Shown: positions 34,788-45,349, numbered from the stretch's first letter. The stretch: 59,921 bases of DNA from Bacteroidetes bacterium ADurb.Bin139 (GCA_002070565.1 MWDM01000005.1:1-59921), one strand, 5' to 3'. Program-made: numbers and translations. Notes: generated by a model from the sequence alone, not told the origin.

Positions 34788-37610
34788 ATGCGCACTATTG
34801 GTTATCTGAAAACCGTTTCGACAGTTCTGACAGTTTTATTTTCAGTCTTTTTTACCGCTTCCTGTGACCAGACAGGAACAACTACAACTTTTACAGGAAC
34901 TGTCACCGATTCAGAAACCGCACAACCTTTGCCGGGTGTTGCCGTGGCGGTAATGCCATTTAACCTTGGCCAGGAAACAGACCTGCAAGGGAAGTATTCC
35001 ATAGCGTTGCCACGCACAACAGAAGACGTGTACCTTGTTTTCAGCAAGCCCGGTTACGAAAGCTGGGAAACCCTGAGCATGCCGTTGTCCCCGAAAAAGA
35101 AAAACCTGTATACCATAGATGCACAACTTCGCTCACGAATTGCCAAAGCTGTTCTTTCACCGCAAAGCGTTGATTTCGGAGCCGGCGATACCTCTGTTGT
35201 CCTTACCTTGTCAAATCCTGGCGGAGATACCCTCAGGTGGGGTTTCCTGGAAATGTATTTTCCGCACTGGCTCAAAGTCAATCCCCCGAGCGGGGAACTG
35301 GAAATGGGAGCTTCCCGTTCTCTGGTTTTTACCTGTGACCGGAGCGGCCTGCCCATTGGCGAACAGAAATCCGAGGTGCAATTGGTGGGTGGTGAGGTCC
35401 CTTTAATTGTTCAGGTACGATTGCTGGTAGAAGGGGCCTTGCTGAAAGCACAGGGAACCTCCTTTGATTTTGGGGAAGAAGACAGCACTGCCATCACCAT
35501 CCTTGCCAACCAGGGTAACATTCCCCTGAACTGGGCTTTGAAAGATAAACTGCCCGGCTGGCTTGACTGGGATCCTGTCCAGGGTACAGTACCTGCAGAG
35601 AAGGAAATGCAGGTTAGTATTACCGCCAACCGGTCCTCCCTGGACTTTGGCAACCATTCTTTCAGCACCACTTTGCAATCCAACGGAGGAGATACGGCGT
35701 ACACCTTTTCCATCACCAGAACCCGGGACCTGATAAAGGTTTCACCGCAATCACTGGATTTTGGCACTGAAAGCACTACACGCACCATAACACTTTCGCG
35801 CCTTTCGGGTGTCCACCCGGTTCCTTTTACGGTGGTATGTGAAGACGAAAACCTGCAGCTCTCACTGGCACAAGGTGAAATTTCAAAAGAAAATCCTACT
35901 GCCCAGATTGTGGTCACCCTGGACCGGGATAACATCCCCTTTGGAACCTCTGAAAGCCGGATAATGGTGCTTGCTCCCGACCAGGAGTTTACCATCAGGG
36001 TGAATTACGCAACGGCAGCTGTTCCTGCAGAAGTCACCACAGATGGATATGAGCTGGATGATTCTTACAGGCTTCGCTTCAAAGGAACGCTCGTAAACAA
36101 CGGAGGAGGCTCTGTGGTCCGTCACGGACACTGCTGGGGAACCAATTCCGCACCTGATCCGGAGAATGGATCCTTTACAGATATGGGGCCCATAGAAGAA
36201 GGACGCTCTTTTGTGTCTTATCCCGATGAGCTGCCGCCCAGGGGAACCACCTGGTACTACCGTTCTTATGCCATCAATGAAACAGGCACTTCTTATGGCC
36301 AGACCATGACCATGCAATATGCACCCCCAATTCTGGATAATCCCGTTCTGACTTTCAATGCCATATCAGAAGTCTTGATATTCAGGGTAAATGAAGCATT
36401 GGGCCTGCCCTATGCAGACCATGGATTTATCTGGAACACATCGGGGGATACTCCTTCTATGGATAAGGACCAGGTAGTCAGTCTGGGCGAAAAGACATCC
36501 GGATCCAATTTCTTTTACAACCTGAGCAAGCCGCAAAGGGGAGTGACCTATTATGTGCGCAGTTATGCAGTAAATGCTTTCGGGCGGTTCCTGTCGGGGA
36601 CAAGCTCCTTGTACCTGGACATAGAAGAGCCGAAACCCGAAACCGGGGATGTGGATGAAATCTCTTATTATGAAGCGCTTCTGAAAGGTAACATTGTTGT
36701 TTTGGGATCAGAGAAGATCCTGGCATATGGTCACTGCTGGAGCACAGATGCCGTACCCACCATTGACGGCAGTCACACAGACCTGGGAACACCTTCTTAC
36801 GCAGGCGAATATTCATCCCGGGCGACCAAACTGCTTATCAACACCCCGTATTATTACCGCGCGTATGTGAAAACGTCAAAGGGTGTTTATTACGGACAGG
36901 TCCTGGAATTTACAACAGCCAGAGACGAGCCGGTAGTAGTGCAGAACGGTTTAAAAATGTACATTACCACAGACCAGGTTCCTAAAGCCTACGACTGGAC
37001 AGGAAGGGGTCCGGACCTTGTGGTCTCCAATGGAATAACCTACAACAGAAACAACAAGCCGGCAGGAACCAATGCCGCAATTTCCTTCAACGGAAGCAGC
37101 GGATACCTGCTCAGCCTTGACATGAATCCTGTCTCGGGAATAAACAAAGGAACCATCAATTTCTGGCTCCGGTTCCGGCAGACCATGAATAAATCGCTGG
37201 TTTACCCCTTATTCGGGTCAGTGTCTGAAGGTGGTTTCTATGTGGAAATCCGTCATAACGGGACCGCCTGGGTCCTGACACTTTGTCTGGGACCCGGTAA
37301 GGAAACCCATGTTATCCCGCTGCCTTCCTTTGCCGGAATAGATATTTCCTCTATGCTGGGAACCAGCTGGCATATGATGTCGATCGCTTCCAACGGGACT
37401 TCGATGACCGTATACCTGGATGGTGTCAATCTCTATACCCAATCCATGCAGATGACATTTGGCGTGCAGAAGGATTTTGTGGTAGGGGCTAATGCCCTGA
37501 ACAGCACAACAATCAATACTTTTTTGCCGGCCGATATGGCCTGCCTCAGGTTTTATGACCGGGTGCTTTCAGATCCCGAAATTTCACAGATATACAATGC
37601 CGGTATGTGA
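34788..37610 (+). CDS. Large surface lipoprotein with BACON-like, repeat and LamG-like domains
   Basis: A 940-residue lipoprotein (lipobox TASC, Cys26). Domains in order: a carboxypeptidase-regulatory-like fold (about 33-112; FTGTVTDSETAQPLPGVAV); three or four BACON-like Ig repeats (about 115-405; each starts with a phrase like LSPQSVDFG or GTSFDFGEED); three fibronectin-like repeats with YYRSYAINETG, YYVRSYAVNAFG and YYRAYVKTSKG; and a C-terminal LamG/concanavalin-like domain (about 720-940; ISFNGSSGYLLS, FWLRFRQ, SWHMMSIASNGTSMTVYLDG). It probably binds glycans at the cell surface, by analogy with BACON/LamG proteins; no enzyme motif is seen. It is monocistronic; its stop is one base from the convergent gene. 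Confidence 0.82.
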   Translation: MRTIGYLKTVSTVLTVLFSVFFTASCDQTGTTTTFTGTVTDSETAQPLPGVAVAVMPFNLGQETDLQGKYSIALPRTTEDVYLVFSKPGYESWETLSMPLSPKKKNLYTIDAQLRSRIAKAVLSPQSVDFGAGDTSVVLTLSNPGGDTLRWGFLEMYFPHWLKVNPPSGELEMGASRSLVFTCDRSGLPIGEQKSEVQLVGGEVPLIVQVRLLVEGALLKAQGTSFDFGEEDSTAITILANQGNIPLNWALKDKLPGWLDWDPVQGTVPAEKEMQVSITANRSSLDFGNHSFSTTLQSNGGDTAYTFSITRTRDLIKVSPQSLDFGTESTTRTITLSRLSGVHPVPFTVVCEDENLQLSLAQGEISKENPTAQIVVTLDRDNIPFGTSESRIMVLAPDQEFTIRVNYATAAVPAEVTTDGYELDDSYRLRFKGTLVNNGGGSVVRHGHCWGTNSAPDPENGSFTDMGPIEEGRSFVSYPDELPPRGTTWYYRSYAINETGTSYGQTMTMQYAPPILDNPVLTFNAISEVLIFRVNEALGLPYADHGFIWNTSGDTPSMDKDQVVSLGEKTSGSNFFYNLSKPQRGVTYYVRSYAVNAFGRFLSGTSSLYLDIEEPKPETGDVDEISYYEALLKGNIVVLGSEKILAYGHCWSTDAVPTIDGSHTDLGTPSYAGEYSSRATKLLINTPYYYRAYVKTSKGVYYGQVLEFTTARDEPVVVQNGLKMYITTDQVPKAYDWTGRGPDLVVSNGITYNRNNKPAGTNAAISFNGSSGYLLSLDMNPVSGINKGTINFWLRFRQTMNKSLVYPLFGSVSEGGFYVEIRHNGTAWVLTLCLGPGKETHVIPLPSFAGIDISSMLGTSWHMMSIASNGTSMTVYLDGVNLYTQSMQMTFGVQKDFVVGANALNSTTINTFLPADMACLRFYDRVLSDPEISQIYNAGM

Positions 37611-37611
37611 T

Positions 37612-38874
37612 TTACCGTAGGTAAGAAAGAAAACCATTCCAGGTAGCCAGAACATCAGCATGTCTTCCTTTGACTACCAGGATGTGGTTGGCCATTGCTC
37701 CGAGGATAAAATCACGAACGGGCTTTTCCAGCCGAAGGGTCATCTGTGTGCGGCACTTGTTGCCGGAATGCTTTGATTCGGCTGCAACACCCTCGGATAC
37801 AAAAAAACGGTCCAGGGTATTGCCAATCCACTTAACGGCTGTATACGGCACATCCTCTTCCAGGGTTCCTTCCACAGAAACACCTATCCCCGTTTCATAA
37901 TGTGAATTCAGAGCGAATGACGATGTCATATTCAATGGAACCGTACAATGGGCAATGTCCATGGTGTTACGTTCTTTGTTGTAAGCAACGGGATTGGCCA
38001 TGAAAACGGGAGAATGGGATAAATAGCCTGCCATGATCATGGTAAGCAGTGAGGGGATGTCTCCTTCACAGGCGGCCGGAACACCTGCCCGGTTAAAAAG
38101 TGAAATGGCCATACAGGCGGTGACGTTGCAGGATTTAATCAGATCAAAGCATTTTATGGTTAAAGCATTGCACGAATAATAAACCATCAGCTCATCCATG
38201 GCCTGGTACAGCCTTATGGCATCATTCAGATCTTCTTTTGTGCAGTTCTTAAGGCTCGTGCTTTTTTTCAGAATGCTGTTGTACAATTCCTTATTTTCAC
38301 GGCTCAGCGCTGTAAGGTGTTTGTAATGTTTACAGATAAAGGGTATATCAATATTTTGAAAACCTACTTTCAGCATACGGCTGATGGCATTTGTATTCAC
38401 TTTGGAAGACAACAGCCAGGGAGATGCGTCTCCAAACAGTGCTATGTGTGTATTCTTTAATTTTCTGAAAGTCTGCTGCATACGAAGTGTCATATCGAGC
38501 AGTTTTTCTGTGACTTCATCTTCAGAAAATAGTAACGGTATGCTCATCCTGCCCTGTGACACATAGGAAGAAAGCTCCAGGGCAGCCGGAAGGGAATTGC
38601 TTTGGTCGTCAAACAGGAAAAATAAAGGCAGGGGGAGTGAAAAGCCGTAGCTTTGAAAGATCTCTTCACAGCCACCCGATGCTATGAAGGGAATATATAC
38701 TTTTTCCGGGTCGGCCAGGCGTTCCGTCGTAATGTTTTTGTAGGATATCACACTGACATTGAAGCGCTTTCCCAGTGATTCCAGGAGAGGCCTTCTTGAT
38801 TCTTCCAATACCATGTAATCGTGTAACGGGGAATGAAAGAAAATCAGTTCAAGTTTAAGCTTCTGGCGTTCCAT
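37612..38874 (-). CDS. L-fucose isomerase-like protein
   Basis: A 420-residue protein resembling the L-fucose/L-arabinose isomerase fold: an N-terminal part with VYIPFIASGGCEEIF and IALFGDASPWLLSS (conserved in distant fucose isomerase relatives), then CEGDIPSLLTMIMAGYLSHSPVFMANPVAY and AHCTVPLNM in the C-terminal domain, matching the family's glutamate- and histidine-containing metal region. It may isomerise a sugar or be a divergent relative with another job. The start is the ATG at 38874 (frame open to a TTG at 38880). It overlaps the DUF3467 gene by 20 bases, so the two are coupled. Confidence 0.65.
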   Translation of the reverse strand: MERQKLKLELIFFHSPLHDYMVLEESRRPLLESLGKRFNVSVISYKNITTERLADPEKVYIPFIASGGCEEIFQSYGFSLPLPLFFLFDDQSNSLPAALELSSYVSQGRMSIPLLFSEDEVTEKLLDMTLRMQQTFRKLKNTHIALFGDASPWLLSSKVNTNAISRMLKVGFQNIDIPFICKHYKHLTALSRENKELYNSILKKSTSLKNCTKEDLNDAIRLYQAMDELMVYYSCNALTIKCFDLIKSCNVTACMAISLFNRAGVPAACEGDIPSLLTMIMAGYLSHSPVFMANPVAYNKERNTMDIAHCTVPLNMTSSFALNSHYETGIGVSVEGTLEEDVPYTAVKWIGNTLDRFFVSEGVAAESKHSGNKCRTQMTLRLEKPVRDFILGAMANHILVVKGRHADVLATWNGFLSYLR

Positions 38875-39169
38875 CACCAAAATGTAAGGGAATATTGGGC
38901 ATTCCCTTCCCTGATAGGCTGATTTTCCCGAAGTGTTCCTCGTATTTCTTCAGATTGTCCTCAAGGGCATTGAAAAAGCGTTTGGCGTGTTCGGGGGTCA
39001 TGATAATCCGGTTCTGCACCTTGGCTTTTTGTATACCCGGCATCATGCGGATAAAGTCAAAGACAAATTCACTGCTGGAATGGGTAATGATGGCCAGATT
39101 TGAGTAGCATCCCTGGGCTACGTCTTCCGGCAATTCAATACTTACCTGTTTCTTTGGTTTTTCTTCCAT
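38855..39169 (-). CDS. DUF3467 family protein
   Basis: A small cytoplasmic protein (104 residues) of unknown function, common in Bacteroidota. Its family pattern is IELPEDVAQGCYSNLAIITHS, FVFDFIRMMPGIQKAKVQ and RIIMTPEHAKRFFNAL. The start is the ATG at 39169 (MEEKPKK); an in-frame ATG at 39190 would overlap the promoter. It is divergent from valS. Confidence 0.88.
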   Translation of the reverse strand: MEEKPKKQVSIELPEDVAQGCYSNLAIITHSSSEFVFDFIRMMPGIQKAKVQNRIIMTPEHAKRFFNALEDNLKKYEEHFGKISLSGKGMPNIPLHFGDGTPEA

Positions 39170-39191
39170 AGCTATGCACTTATAATTCATA

Positions 39192-39199
39192 CAAAAGTA
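39192..39199 (-). promoter_or_regulatory. -7 box of the DUF3467 gene
   Basis: TACTTTTG on the minus strand matches TAnnTTTG, 22 bases before the ATG at 39169. Confidence 0.6.
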
Positions 39200-39209
39200 G
39201 TATTTTTTA

Positions 39210-39217
39210 TATATTTG
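39210..39217 (+). promoter_or_regulatory. -7 box of the valS operon
   Basis: TATATTTG matches TAnnTTTG, 20 bases before the valS ATG. It lies 10 bases from the divergent DUF3467 box. Confidence 0.65.
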
Positions 39218-39237
39218 CGTCTTATTCCTTAAATTAA

Positions 39238-41889
39238 ATGGAACTGCCTGCTATATACGATCCATCCGTTACAGAAGACAAGTGGTACAGTTATTGGTTA
39301 AAACACCGTTTTTTTCATTCAATTCCTGACCACAGGCCAAAATATAGTATAGTAATACCTCCGCCCAATGTTACCGGCGTGTTGCATATGGGTCATATGC
39401 TCAACAATACCATTCAGGATGTGCTGGTAAGACGCGCCCGGATGCAGGGAAAGAATACCTGCTGGGTTCCCGGCACAGACCACGCTTCTATAGCTACCGA
39501 GGCTAAAGTGGTGGCTTTGCTGAAGGAAAAAGGAATTCAAAAATCTGATATATCCAGGGACGAATTCCTTAAGTATGCCTGGACATGGAAAGAAAAGCAC
39601 GGAAACATCATACTGGAACAATTGAAGAGGCTGGGGGCTTCCTGTGATTGGGAACGCACCAACTTTACCATGAACCCTGACATGAGCCGCGCGGTGCAGG
39701 ACACTTTTGTTTATTTGTATAACCAGGGTTTGATCTATCGCGGGGTACGCATGGTGAACTGGGATCCCCAGGGGGGTACTGCAGTAAGTGACGAAGAAGT
39801 GATACACCGTGAGGTCAGAGAAAAACTCTACTACCTTAAGTATTATTTCTCTCAGGACGGCAAGCGCGGCAGCCAGTACCTTACTGTAGCAACCACAAGA
39901 CCCGAGACCATCATGGCCGATGTGGCGCTCTGTGTGAACCCCGGCGATGAACGGTACGCACACCTTGTAGGTAAAAAAGTGCTCATTCCCCTCATAGACA
40001 AGGAAATTCCCATAATTGCCGATGACTACGTCACCATGGACTTTGGAACAGGATGTCTGAAGATCACCCCGGCCCATGACCCCAATGACTATGAAATTGG
40101 ATTGCGGCACAAACTGCCTGTGGTAGATATCCTGAACCTGGATGGCACCCTTAACCGGGAGGCCATCATTCTGGTAGGGGAAGACCGTTTTGCAGCACGA
40201 AAAAAGATCCGGACCATGTTGCATGAGGCCGGATGCCTTGAAAAGGAAGAACCCTATACCACCCAGGTGGGCTTTTCTGAGCGCACTAATGCGGTCATTG
40301 AACCACGGCTGTCGCAACAATGGTTTGTCAAACTGGACATTCTGGCCAAAAAGGCTTTGGAATATGTGGAAGATGGAAGGGTAAGACTTATCCCCGACAA
40401 ATACCGCAACACCTACCGTCACTGGATGGAAACAGCCAGGGACTGGTGCATTTCAAGACAATTGTGGTGGGGGCAGCAAATTCCGGCTTACTATCTTCCA
40501 GGCGGGGAAGTGGTGGTGGCTTCAACTGAAGAAGAAGCGTTGGCTCTGGCACGGAAAATTGATTCCACCCTCAAAGCCCAGGATCTGAAACAAGACCCCG
40601 ATGTGGTGGACACCTGGTTCTCATCATGGCTCTGGCCCATATCGATCTTTGATCCCGATAAGCCGGGCCACCCGGAAAAAGAACCCAACCGCGAGCTGGC
40701 GTATTACTATCCCACAGATGACCTGGTCACGGCACCGGATATCTTATTCTTCTGGGTAGCCAGGATGATCATGGCCGGGGATCTGTTCTGCGGCCAGAAA
40801 CCCTTTTCCAATGTTTACCTCACAGGGATGGTGCGCGACAAAACGGGCCGCAAGATGTCCAAGTCGCTGGGCAACTCGCCTGATCCTATAGAATTGATGA
40901 ATTTATACGGTGCAGATGGGGTTCGCATGGGCCTTATGCTCTGTACTGCAGCCGGCAATGACATCTTGTTTGACGAAACACAGATGGAACAGGGAAGGAA
41001 CTTTTGTAACAAAATCTGGAATGCCTTCCGTCTGGTCCGTTCCTGGCAACGCGATGAACAACTGGAGCAGGCAGAAACATCACGCCAGGCGGTTCGCTGG
41101 TTTGGCCAATTGCTCTCTGCAACCAGGGAAGAGGCCGGGGACCTGTTTTCCAAATACAGGCTCTCAGAAGTCCTGATGCTGTTGTACAAACGTTTCTGGG
41201 ACGATTTCTGCTCCTGGTATCTGGAAATCGTTAAGCCGGCAGGGAATGAAGGTAAAAGAACCGATGCAGACACGTATGACAGCACGCTGGCATTTTTTGA
41301 CTTGCTGCTGCACCTTCTACATCCCTTCATGCCGTTCATAACAGAGGAAATCTGGCAAAACATGGCAGAACGCAGGGAAGGAGACAGCATCATGGTGTCA
41401 CCCTTACCGGATGCAGGGCCTTGCAACAAAGAAGAACTGGAGGATTTCTCGCGTCTTCAGGAACTTATAGTCTCTATAAGGGGCCTGAGGCAAAGCAGGC
41501 AGATACCGGGAAAAACGCTTTTAAAACTCTATGTCAAAGGACACTTCCCACAAAATCTGCATGGGATTGCCCTACGCATGGCAGGACTGGAATCTGTGCA
41601 GTCCATTACCGAAGCACCCCGGGAAAGTAATGTATATGCCTTTCTTGTAGGAACCACCAGCTTTTTTGTCCTGCTGGGAAACCTTCTGGATAAAGAGGAA
41701 GAACTTTCTAAACTTAACGTAGAACTGGAATACCAGCGGAAATTCCTTGCCGCTGTGAATAAGAAATTGTCTAATGAAAGTTTCCTGCAACGTGCTCCCG
41801 GGGATGTTATTGCCGTAGAACGCAAAAAACGATCGGATGCTTTGACCAGGATTGCAGCCCTCGAGCAGCAAATAGATTTATTACAATGA
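39238..41889 (+). CDS. valS: Valyl-tRNA synthetase
   Basis: Charges tRNA-Val. A class I synthetase with the HIGH motif as H50-MGH (PPPNVTGVLHMGHML), the KMSKS motif in GRKMSKSLGNSPDP near residue 538, an editing domain (TTRPETIMADVALCVNP, TPAHDPNDYEIG), an anticodon domain and a C-terminal coiled coil (LDKEEELSKLNVELEYQRKF to the end). It has 883 residues, complete. It heads a nine-gene plus-strand unit; its stop overlaps the next start (ATGA). Confidence 0.98.
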   Translation: MELPAIYDPSVTEDKWYSYWLKHRFFHSIPDHRPKYSIVIPPPNVTGVLHMGHMLNNTIQDVLVRRARMQGKNTCWVPGTDHASIATEAKVVALLKEKGIQKSDISRDEFLKYAWTWKEKHGNIILEQLKRLGASCDWERTNFTMNPDMSRAVQDTFVYLYNQGLIYRGVRMVNWDPQGGTAVSDEEVIHREVREKLYYLKYYFSQDGKRGSQYLTVATTRPETIMADVALCVNPGDERYAHLVGKKVLIPLIDKEIPIIADDYVTMDFGTGCLKITPAHDPNDYEIGLRHKLPVVDILNLDGTLNREAIILVGEDRFAARKKIRTMLHEAGCLEKEEPYTTQVGFSERTNAVIEPRLSQQWFVKLDILAKKALEYVEDGRVRLIPDKYRNTYRHWMETARDWCISRQLWWGQQIPAYYLPGGEVVVASTEEEALALARKIDSTLKAQDLKQDPDVVDTWFSSWLWPISIFDPDKPGHPEKEPNRELAYYYPTDDLVTAPDILFFWVARMIMAGDLFCGQKPFSNVYLTGMVRDKTGRKMSKSLGNSPDPIELMNLYGADGVRMGLMLCTAAGNDILFDETQMEQGRNFCNKIWNAFRLVRSWQRDEQLEQAETSRQAVRWFGQLLSATREEAGDLFSKYRLSEVLMLLYKRFWDDFCSWYLEIVKPAGNEGKRTDADTYDSTLAFFDLLLHLLHPFMPFITEEIWQNMAERREGDSIMVSPLPDAGPCNKEELEDFSRLQELIVSIRGLRQSRQIPGKTLLKLYVKGHFPQNLHGIALRMAGLESVQSITEAPRESNVYAFLVGTTSFFVLLGNLLDKEEELSKLNVELEYQRKFLAAVNKKLSNESFLQRAPGDVIAVERKKRSDALTRIAALEQQIDLLQ

Positions 41890-44800
41890 AATACAGGGGT
41901 ATAATCCTCGCATTGCTAATTTTTTCACAGATGTCCGCCTGTGTCAAAGTGGCCGATTTTGATGATAGTGCATCAATTGCCTCGTGCCAGATAACAGATG
42001 TGTCTCCGGAAGTCGTGATTTTCAGTGAACCGCGGGTAGAAGAAGGATCTGTAGTACTGCCAATGGATTACGGAGAATATGAATTCCCGGTTACAGTAAC
42101 CCTGGACATAAAAACAGCCCAGACAATTGACAAGATCCTGGGTCTGGGCACAGACAATACACTGGTATTTGAAGATCCTGAAACTGTTCGAAGTATCCAC
42201 CTTATTGCCCTGAGTGGCGTAGTCCATTCTTATGACATTAGTGTAGAAGTGGCACCTCGTAGTGATTTGGCCGTGGTAACGGCGGCACGGTTGATTGAAT
42301 ACAATCCTGCCGGATTTCCCCTTGCCGGGGAGGTTGTTGTGGATGTGGTCGAGAACCAGATCGGGATCTTTGCCCTGAAGGGAGCTTTATTACCCCTGAC
42401 CATAGGTCTTGAATTTGATCTGAGTCCCGGGGCCAGGCTGGAAAACCCGGGAAACCCGGGAAACAGCGGTAGCTTCACTATAGAAGCCTACGACACCGAC
42501 ATCCCTTTTACTGTTGTTGCCGAGAGCGGAAAAAAGGAATTGTGGCACATCTGCCTGATTGGGGTTGCGCTGGTGGAAAACGCATCGCAGACAGACAGGG
42601 ATACCTGGGAACGCATGGCACCTGCCGGAAATTTGAAGATTGATTTTAAACCGGTTGAAGTGGAATGTGTGGATATAGCCTCTGACCTGCAAGCAAACCG
42701 TTATACGGTATCTGTGCGCAACAACGGCAATCCTTTCCCCTGGAAGGCCCGGATGGATTTTGAGATGAATCCCTATATTGTGCCAATTCACCACAATGCG
42801 GCGGAAGAATTCACAATCCAGAGCTGGGAAGATAAAAGAGCGTTTTACCTGGTTGACATACTTTCACAACAGGCGCGGGCCTGGGAACTGGTTTGGCAAC
42901 AGTGGCTCAACCCTGCCAACGTGGTGGAATCATTTGCCCTGGGCGAATACACCTCGCAGAATAACCGGATCAGACTGGGTACCCCCCGGATAGACACGCT
43001 TAACTCCCTGGTGGAGATTCCTATGACGGAAGGTAATGATTTTCCATTGCAGATCACATCAATCCAGGTGACATTGTCTGAAGATGCCACGTCTGATCTG
43101 TCACCGGTTTTAACTTTTGATACTTACAAAAGCGTGGTGCCTTTTACCGTAACATCACAATCGGGGGCCTCCCGCGATTGGACATTGCGCCTTGATCCCT
43201 GGTTTGAAACAGAGGCCCTGATTCGCTCATTTGTGGTAGAGAGTTACAGTTCCAGGGAAAACCTGGTTAAGCTTGAAAACAATACGGCAACTATAAATTC
43301 CGATACCCGTACAGTAACCCTGGTCCTAAAGGCGGGATATGATTTTCCACTGGTACTGGAAACATTTTCCATGGAATTATCCCCCAAAGCCATTTTGCTG
43401 GAAGACTACCCGGGGGGCATTCTTTTCCCAACCATTGACCATGTGATTCCTTTGACCATAGTAGCAGAAAGCGGTGATGCAATGGAATGGACCCTTCAAC
43501 TGGCCGATGAACGCACAGAGAATCTCGAGGCCAGGGTGCTGGAATATAAGGTTTCCTCTTACCAGGGGACTACCATGACTGATCATAATATGGTGCTTTT
43601 GGATCAAGGCATTGTAGATACAGTGAACAGAACAGTAACACTGGTCATTAACGACTGGTCTTCAAAGATGCCGCTGACGGTGGACGGCAACCTGACTATA
43701 TCTAAGAATGCAGGGCTCAAAGGCGATATCACTACGTTGCAGCACAGGGTTGTTTTCAACACAATTACTCAGACGTACCACTTTTGGGTTACCTCGGAAA
43801 GCGGCACAAACACCACCGGCTGGACTTTACAACTGGAAGACAGGTCACCCGCAAGACGGTCAGATGCAGCAGTGACAGACTTCATAACGGGGAACCCCTC
43901 CTCGGGTTTTGAATTTGATCAGAAATACCTGGAACCTGACCAGGGCCTGATCACGTTGCTGGTAAGTTCAAAAAATGACGAAAATGCCCAACTGACTATC
44001 AAACCCAGAATCACCGTCAGCCAGGGGGCACGGTTGCTGGGGATAACATCGGGGGCACCCCTGGATTTATCTTTTACAGAACCTTTCTTGTTCCGTGTTA
44101 TGGCAGAAGACGAAACAGTGCGCCAGTGGAAGGTACAGCTTATCTATGCCCCCCAGGTGCCCAATAGCGGTTTTGAAGAATGGGGATATATTGGTGATGA
44201 TAAATTTTTGAATATCCTGCCTTCCAACGGTAAAGGATGGACTACCGGGAACAATTACCAGGTTTTGGGTTCTTTCAGGGTACAGGGGTACAATAGTCCC
44301 TATGCCGTGCAGATGATCACCAAGTTGAAAACCGTTAACCTGGTGGTGATGAAAGTAACCAGCCTGGCGGCGGGAGCGCTTTTCCTGGGAAAATTCAATT
44401 TCAGGATGGATGTTGAAGCGGTGATGAATCCCGACATCATGACAGATTTTGGAATCCCGTTTGCGCCCGGTTCCAATCCTGTGGGATTTGAGATAGACTA
44501 CCTGTACGAGCCCGGCGGGCAGCGGGTGTTTACCGAACCTTATAAGGGTATGTTTGACATGCCTGCATTCAAGGACCCTGTAAAAGTGAGTGGCCCCGAT
44601 AAGGCCGTAATTACGGCAGAGTTACATCACAATGCTTCGGGAAACTGGAAGTATGATTTGAACAGCAGGGCAGATATGATAGCTGTGAATGAGATTTCTA
44701 CGGAAGGGACGCAGGGATGGACGCATACGCGGTTGTTGTTCGACCTGGTTCCGGGCAGGGAAAACCTTCCAATGACACACCTGGTTGTACGTATGTCGTC

Positions 44801-44909
44801 TTCGTGGGAGGGTGCTGATTTCAAAGGGGCCGATGGCAGCCGGCTTACAGTAGACAATTTCAGATTAATTTACTATCTTCCCGCACCAGCGGCCATAGTA
44901 CTGGAATAA
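41886..44909 (+). CDS. Large lipoprotein with DUF5018-like repeats and PCMD domain
   Basis: A 1007-residue surface lipoprotein (lipobox SQMSAC, Cys19). After the signal come repeated ~100-residue beta modules, each closing with a phrase such as VPFTVTSQSGASRDWTLRL, IPLTIVAESGDAMEWTLQL or FWVTSESGTNTTGWTLQL; these resemble DUF5018-type modules. From about residue 758 the C-terminal VPNSGFEEWG...GWTTGNN...AVQMITK...LTVDNFRLIYY is a PCMD (putative carbohydrate metabolism) domain. It probably binds glycan at the surface. A 9-base repeat (42443-42464) codes NPGNPGNSG in module 2. Its place between valS and the tat genes is odd for a surface glycan protein. Confidence 0.8.
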   Translation: MKYRGIILALLIFSQMSACVKVADFDDSASIASCQITDVSPEVVIFSEPRVEEGSVVLPMDYGEYEFPVTVTLDIKTAQTIDKILGLGTDNTLVFEDPETVRSIHLIALSGVVHSYDISVEVAPRSDLAVVTAARLIEYNPAGFPLAGEVVVDVVENQIGIFALKGALLPLTIGLEFDLSPGARLENPGNPGNSGSFTIEAYDTDIPFTVVAESGKKELWHICLIGVALVENASQTDRDTWERMAPAGNLKIDFKPVEVECVDIASDLQANRYTVSVRNNGNPFPWKARMDFEMNPYIVPIHHNAAEEFTIQSWEDKRAFYLVDILSQQARAWELVWQQWLNPANVVESFALGEYTSQNNRIRLGTPRIDTLNSLVEIPMTEGNDFPLQITSIQVTLSEDATSDLSPVLTFDTYKSVVPFTVTSQSGASRDWTLRLDPWFETEALIRSFVVESYSSRENLVKLENNTATINSDTRTVTLVLKAGYDFPLVLETFSMELSPKAILLEDYPGGILFPTIDHVIPLTIVAESGDAMEWTLQLADERTENLEARVLEYKVSSYQGTTMTDHNMVLLDQGIVDTVNRTVTLVINDWSSKMPLTVDGNLTISKNAGLKGDITTLQHRVVFNTITQTYHFWVTSESGTNTTGWTLQLEDRSPARRSDAAVTDFITGNPSSGFEFDQKYLEPDQGLITLLVSSKNDENAQLTIKPRITVSQGARLLGITSGAPLDLSFTEPFLFRVMAEDETVRQWKVQLIYAPQVPNSGFEEWGYIGDDKFLNILPSNGKGWTTGNNYQVLGSFRVQGYNSPYAVQMITKLKTVNLVVMKVTSLAAGALFLGKFNFRMDVEAVMNPDIMTDFGIPFAPGSNPVGFEIDYLYEPGGQRVFTEPYKGMFDMPAFKDPVKVSGPDKAVITAELHHNASGNWKYDLNSRADMIAVNEISTEGTQGWTHTRLLFDLVPGRENLPMTHLVVRMSSSWEGADFKGADGSRLTVDNFRLIYYLPAPAAIVLE
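42443..42464 (+). repeat. Nine-base tandem repeat in the PCMD lipoprotein gene
   Basis: AAACCCGGG occurs twice in a row, then begins a third time (AAAC). It encodes ENPGNPGNSG in the loop before FTIEAYDTDIPF. It is short, but again in frame and inside a loop. Confidence 0.75.
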
Positions 44910-44911
44910 CC

Positions 44912-45349
44912 ATGATGGAACATAAAACCCATATAAAAGTCAGGTATTACGAAACAGATCAGATGGGCGTGGTGCACCACTCCAATTACATACGCTATTT
45001 TGAAACAGCGCGCGAAGAAATGATGGATCATTTCGGGGTCCCTTACACCTACACCGAATCGCTGGGGATCATAATGCCGGTGCATGCGATTCATTGCGAC
45101 TACATACATCCTGCGCGGTATGGCCAGGTGCTGACTGTGGTAACAACAATAAAAGAAATGCCCCGTTCCAGGATCACGTTCCATTACCGGGTCCTGAACG
45201 ATTCGGACACTCTTTTAGCCACAGGTTATGTTACCCTTGCCTTTGTGAATGCTTCCCGTGGCGTTCCTGTGAGGGCGCCCCGTTTTCTGACGGAAGTATT
45301 GGAAAAATACGTAAATTTGAAAAAAACTAATCAACAGGAAAATGTCTAA
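44912..45349 (+). CDS. Acyl-CoA thioesterase (4HBT/YbgC-like)
   Basis: A hot-dog-fold thioesterase of 145 residues. The catalytic aspartate is in [25 protein letters not shown], the YbgC/4-hydroxybenzoyl-CoA thioesterase signature. It cleaves acyl-CoA; the chain length is unknown. It starts two bases after the PCMD lipoprotein stop and overlaps tatA by eight bases. Confidence 0.93.
   Translation: MMEHKTHIKVRYYETDQMGVVHHSNYIRYFETAREEMMDHFGVPYTYTESLGIIMPVHAIHCDYIHPARYGQVLTVVTTIKEMPRSRITFHYRVLNDSDTLLATGYVTLAFVNASRGVPVRAPRFLTEVLEKYVNLKKTNQQENV

Noticed and set aside
39319..40422. 367-codon minus-strand ORF opposite valS
   Set aside because: Antisense shadow of valS with no recognisable domain.
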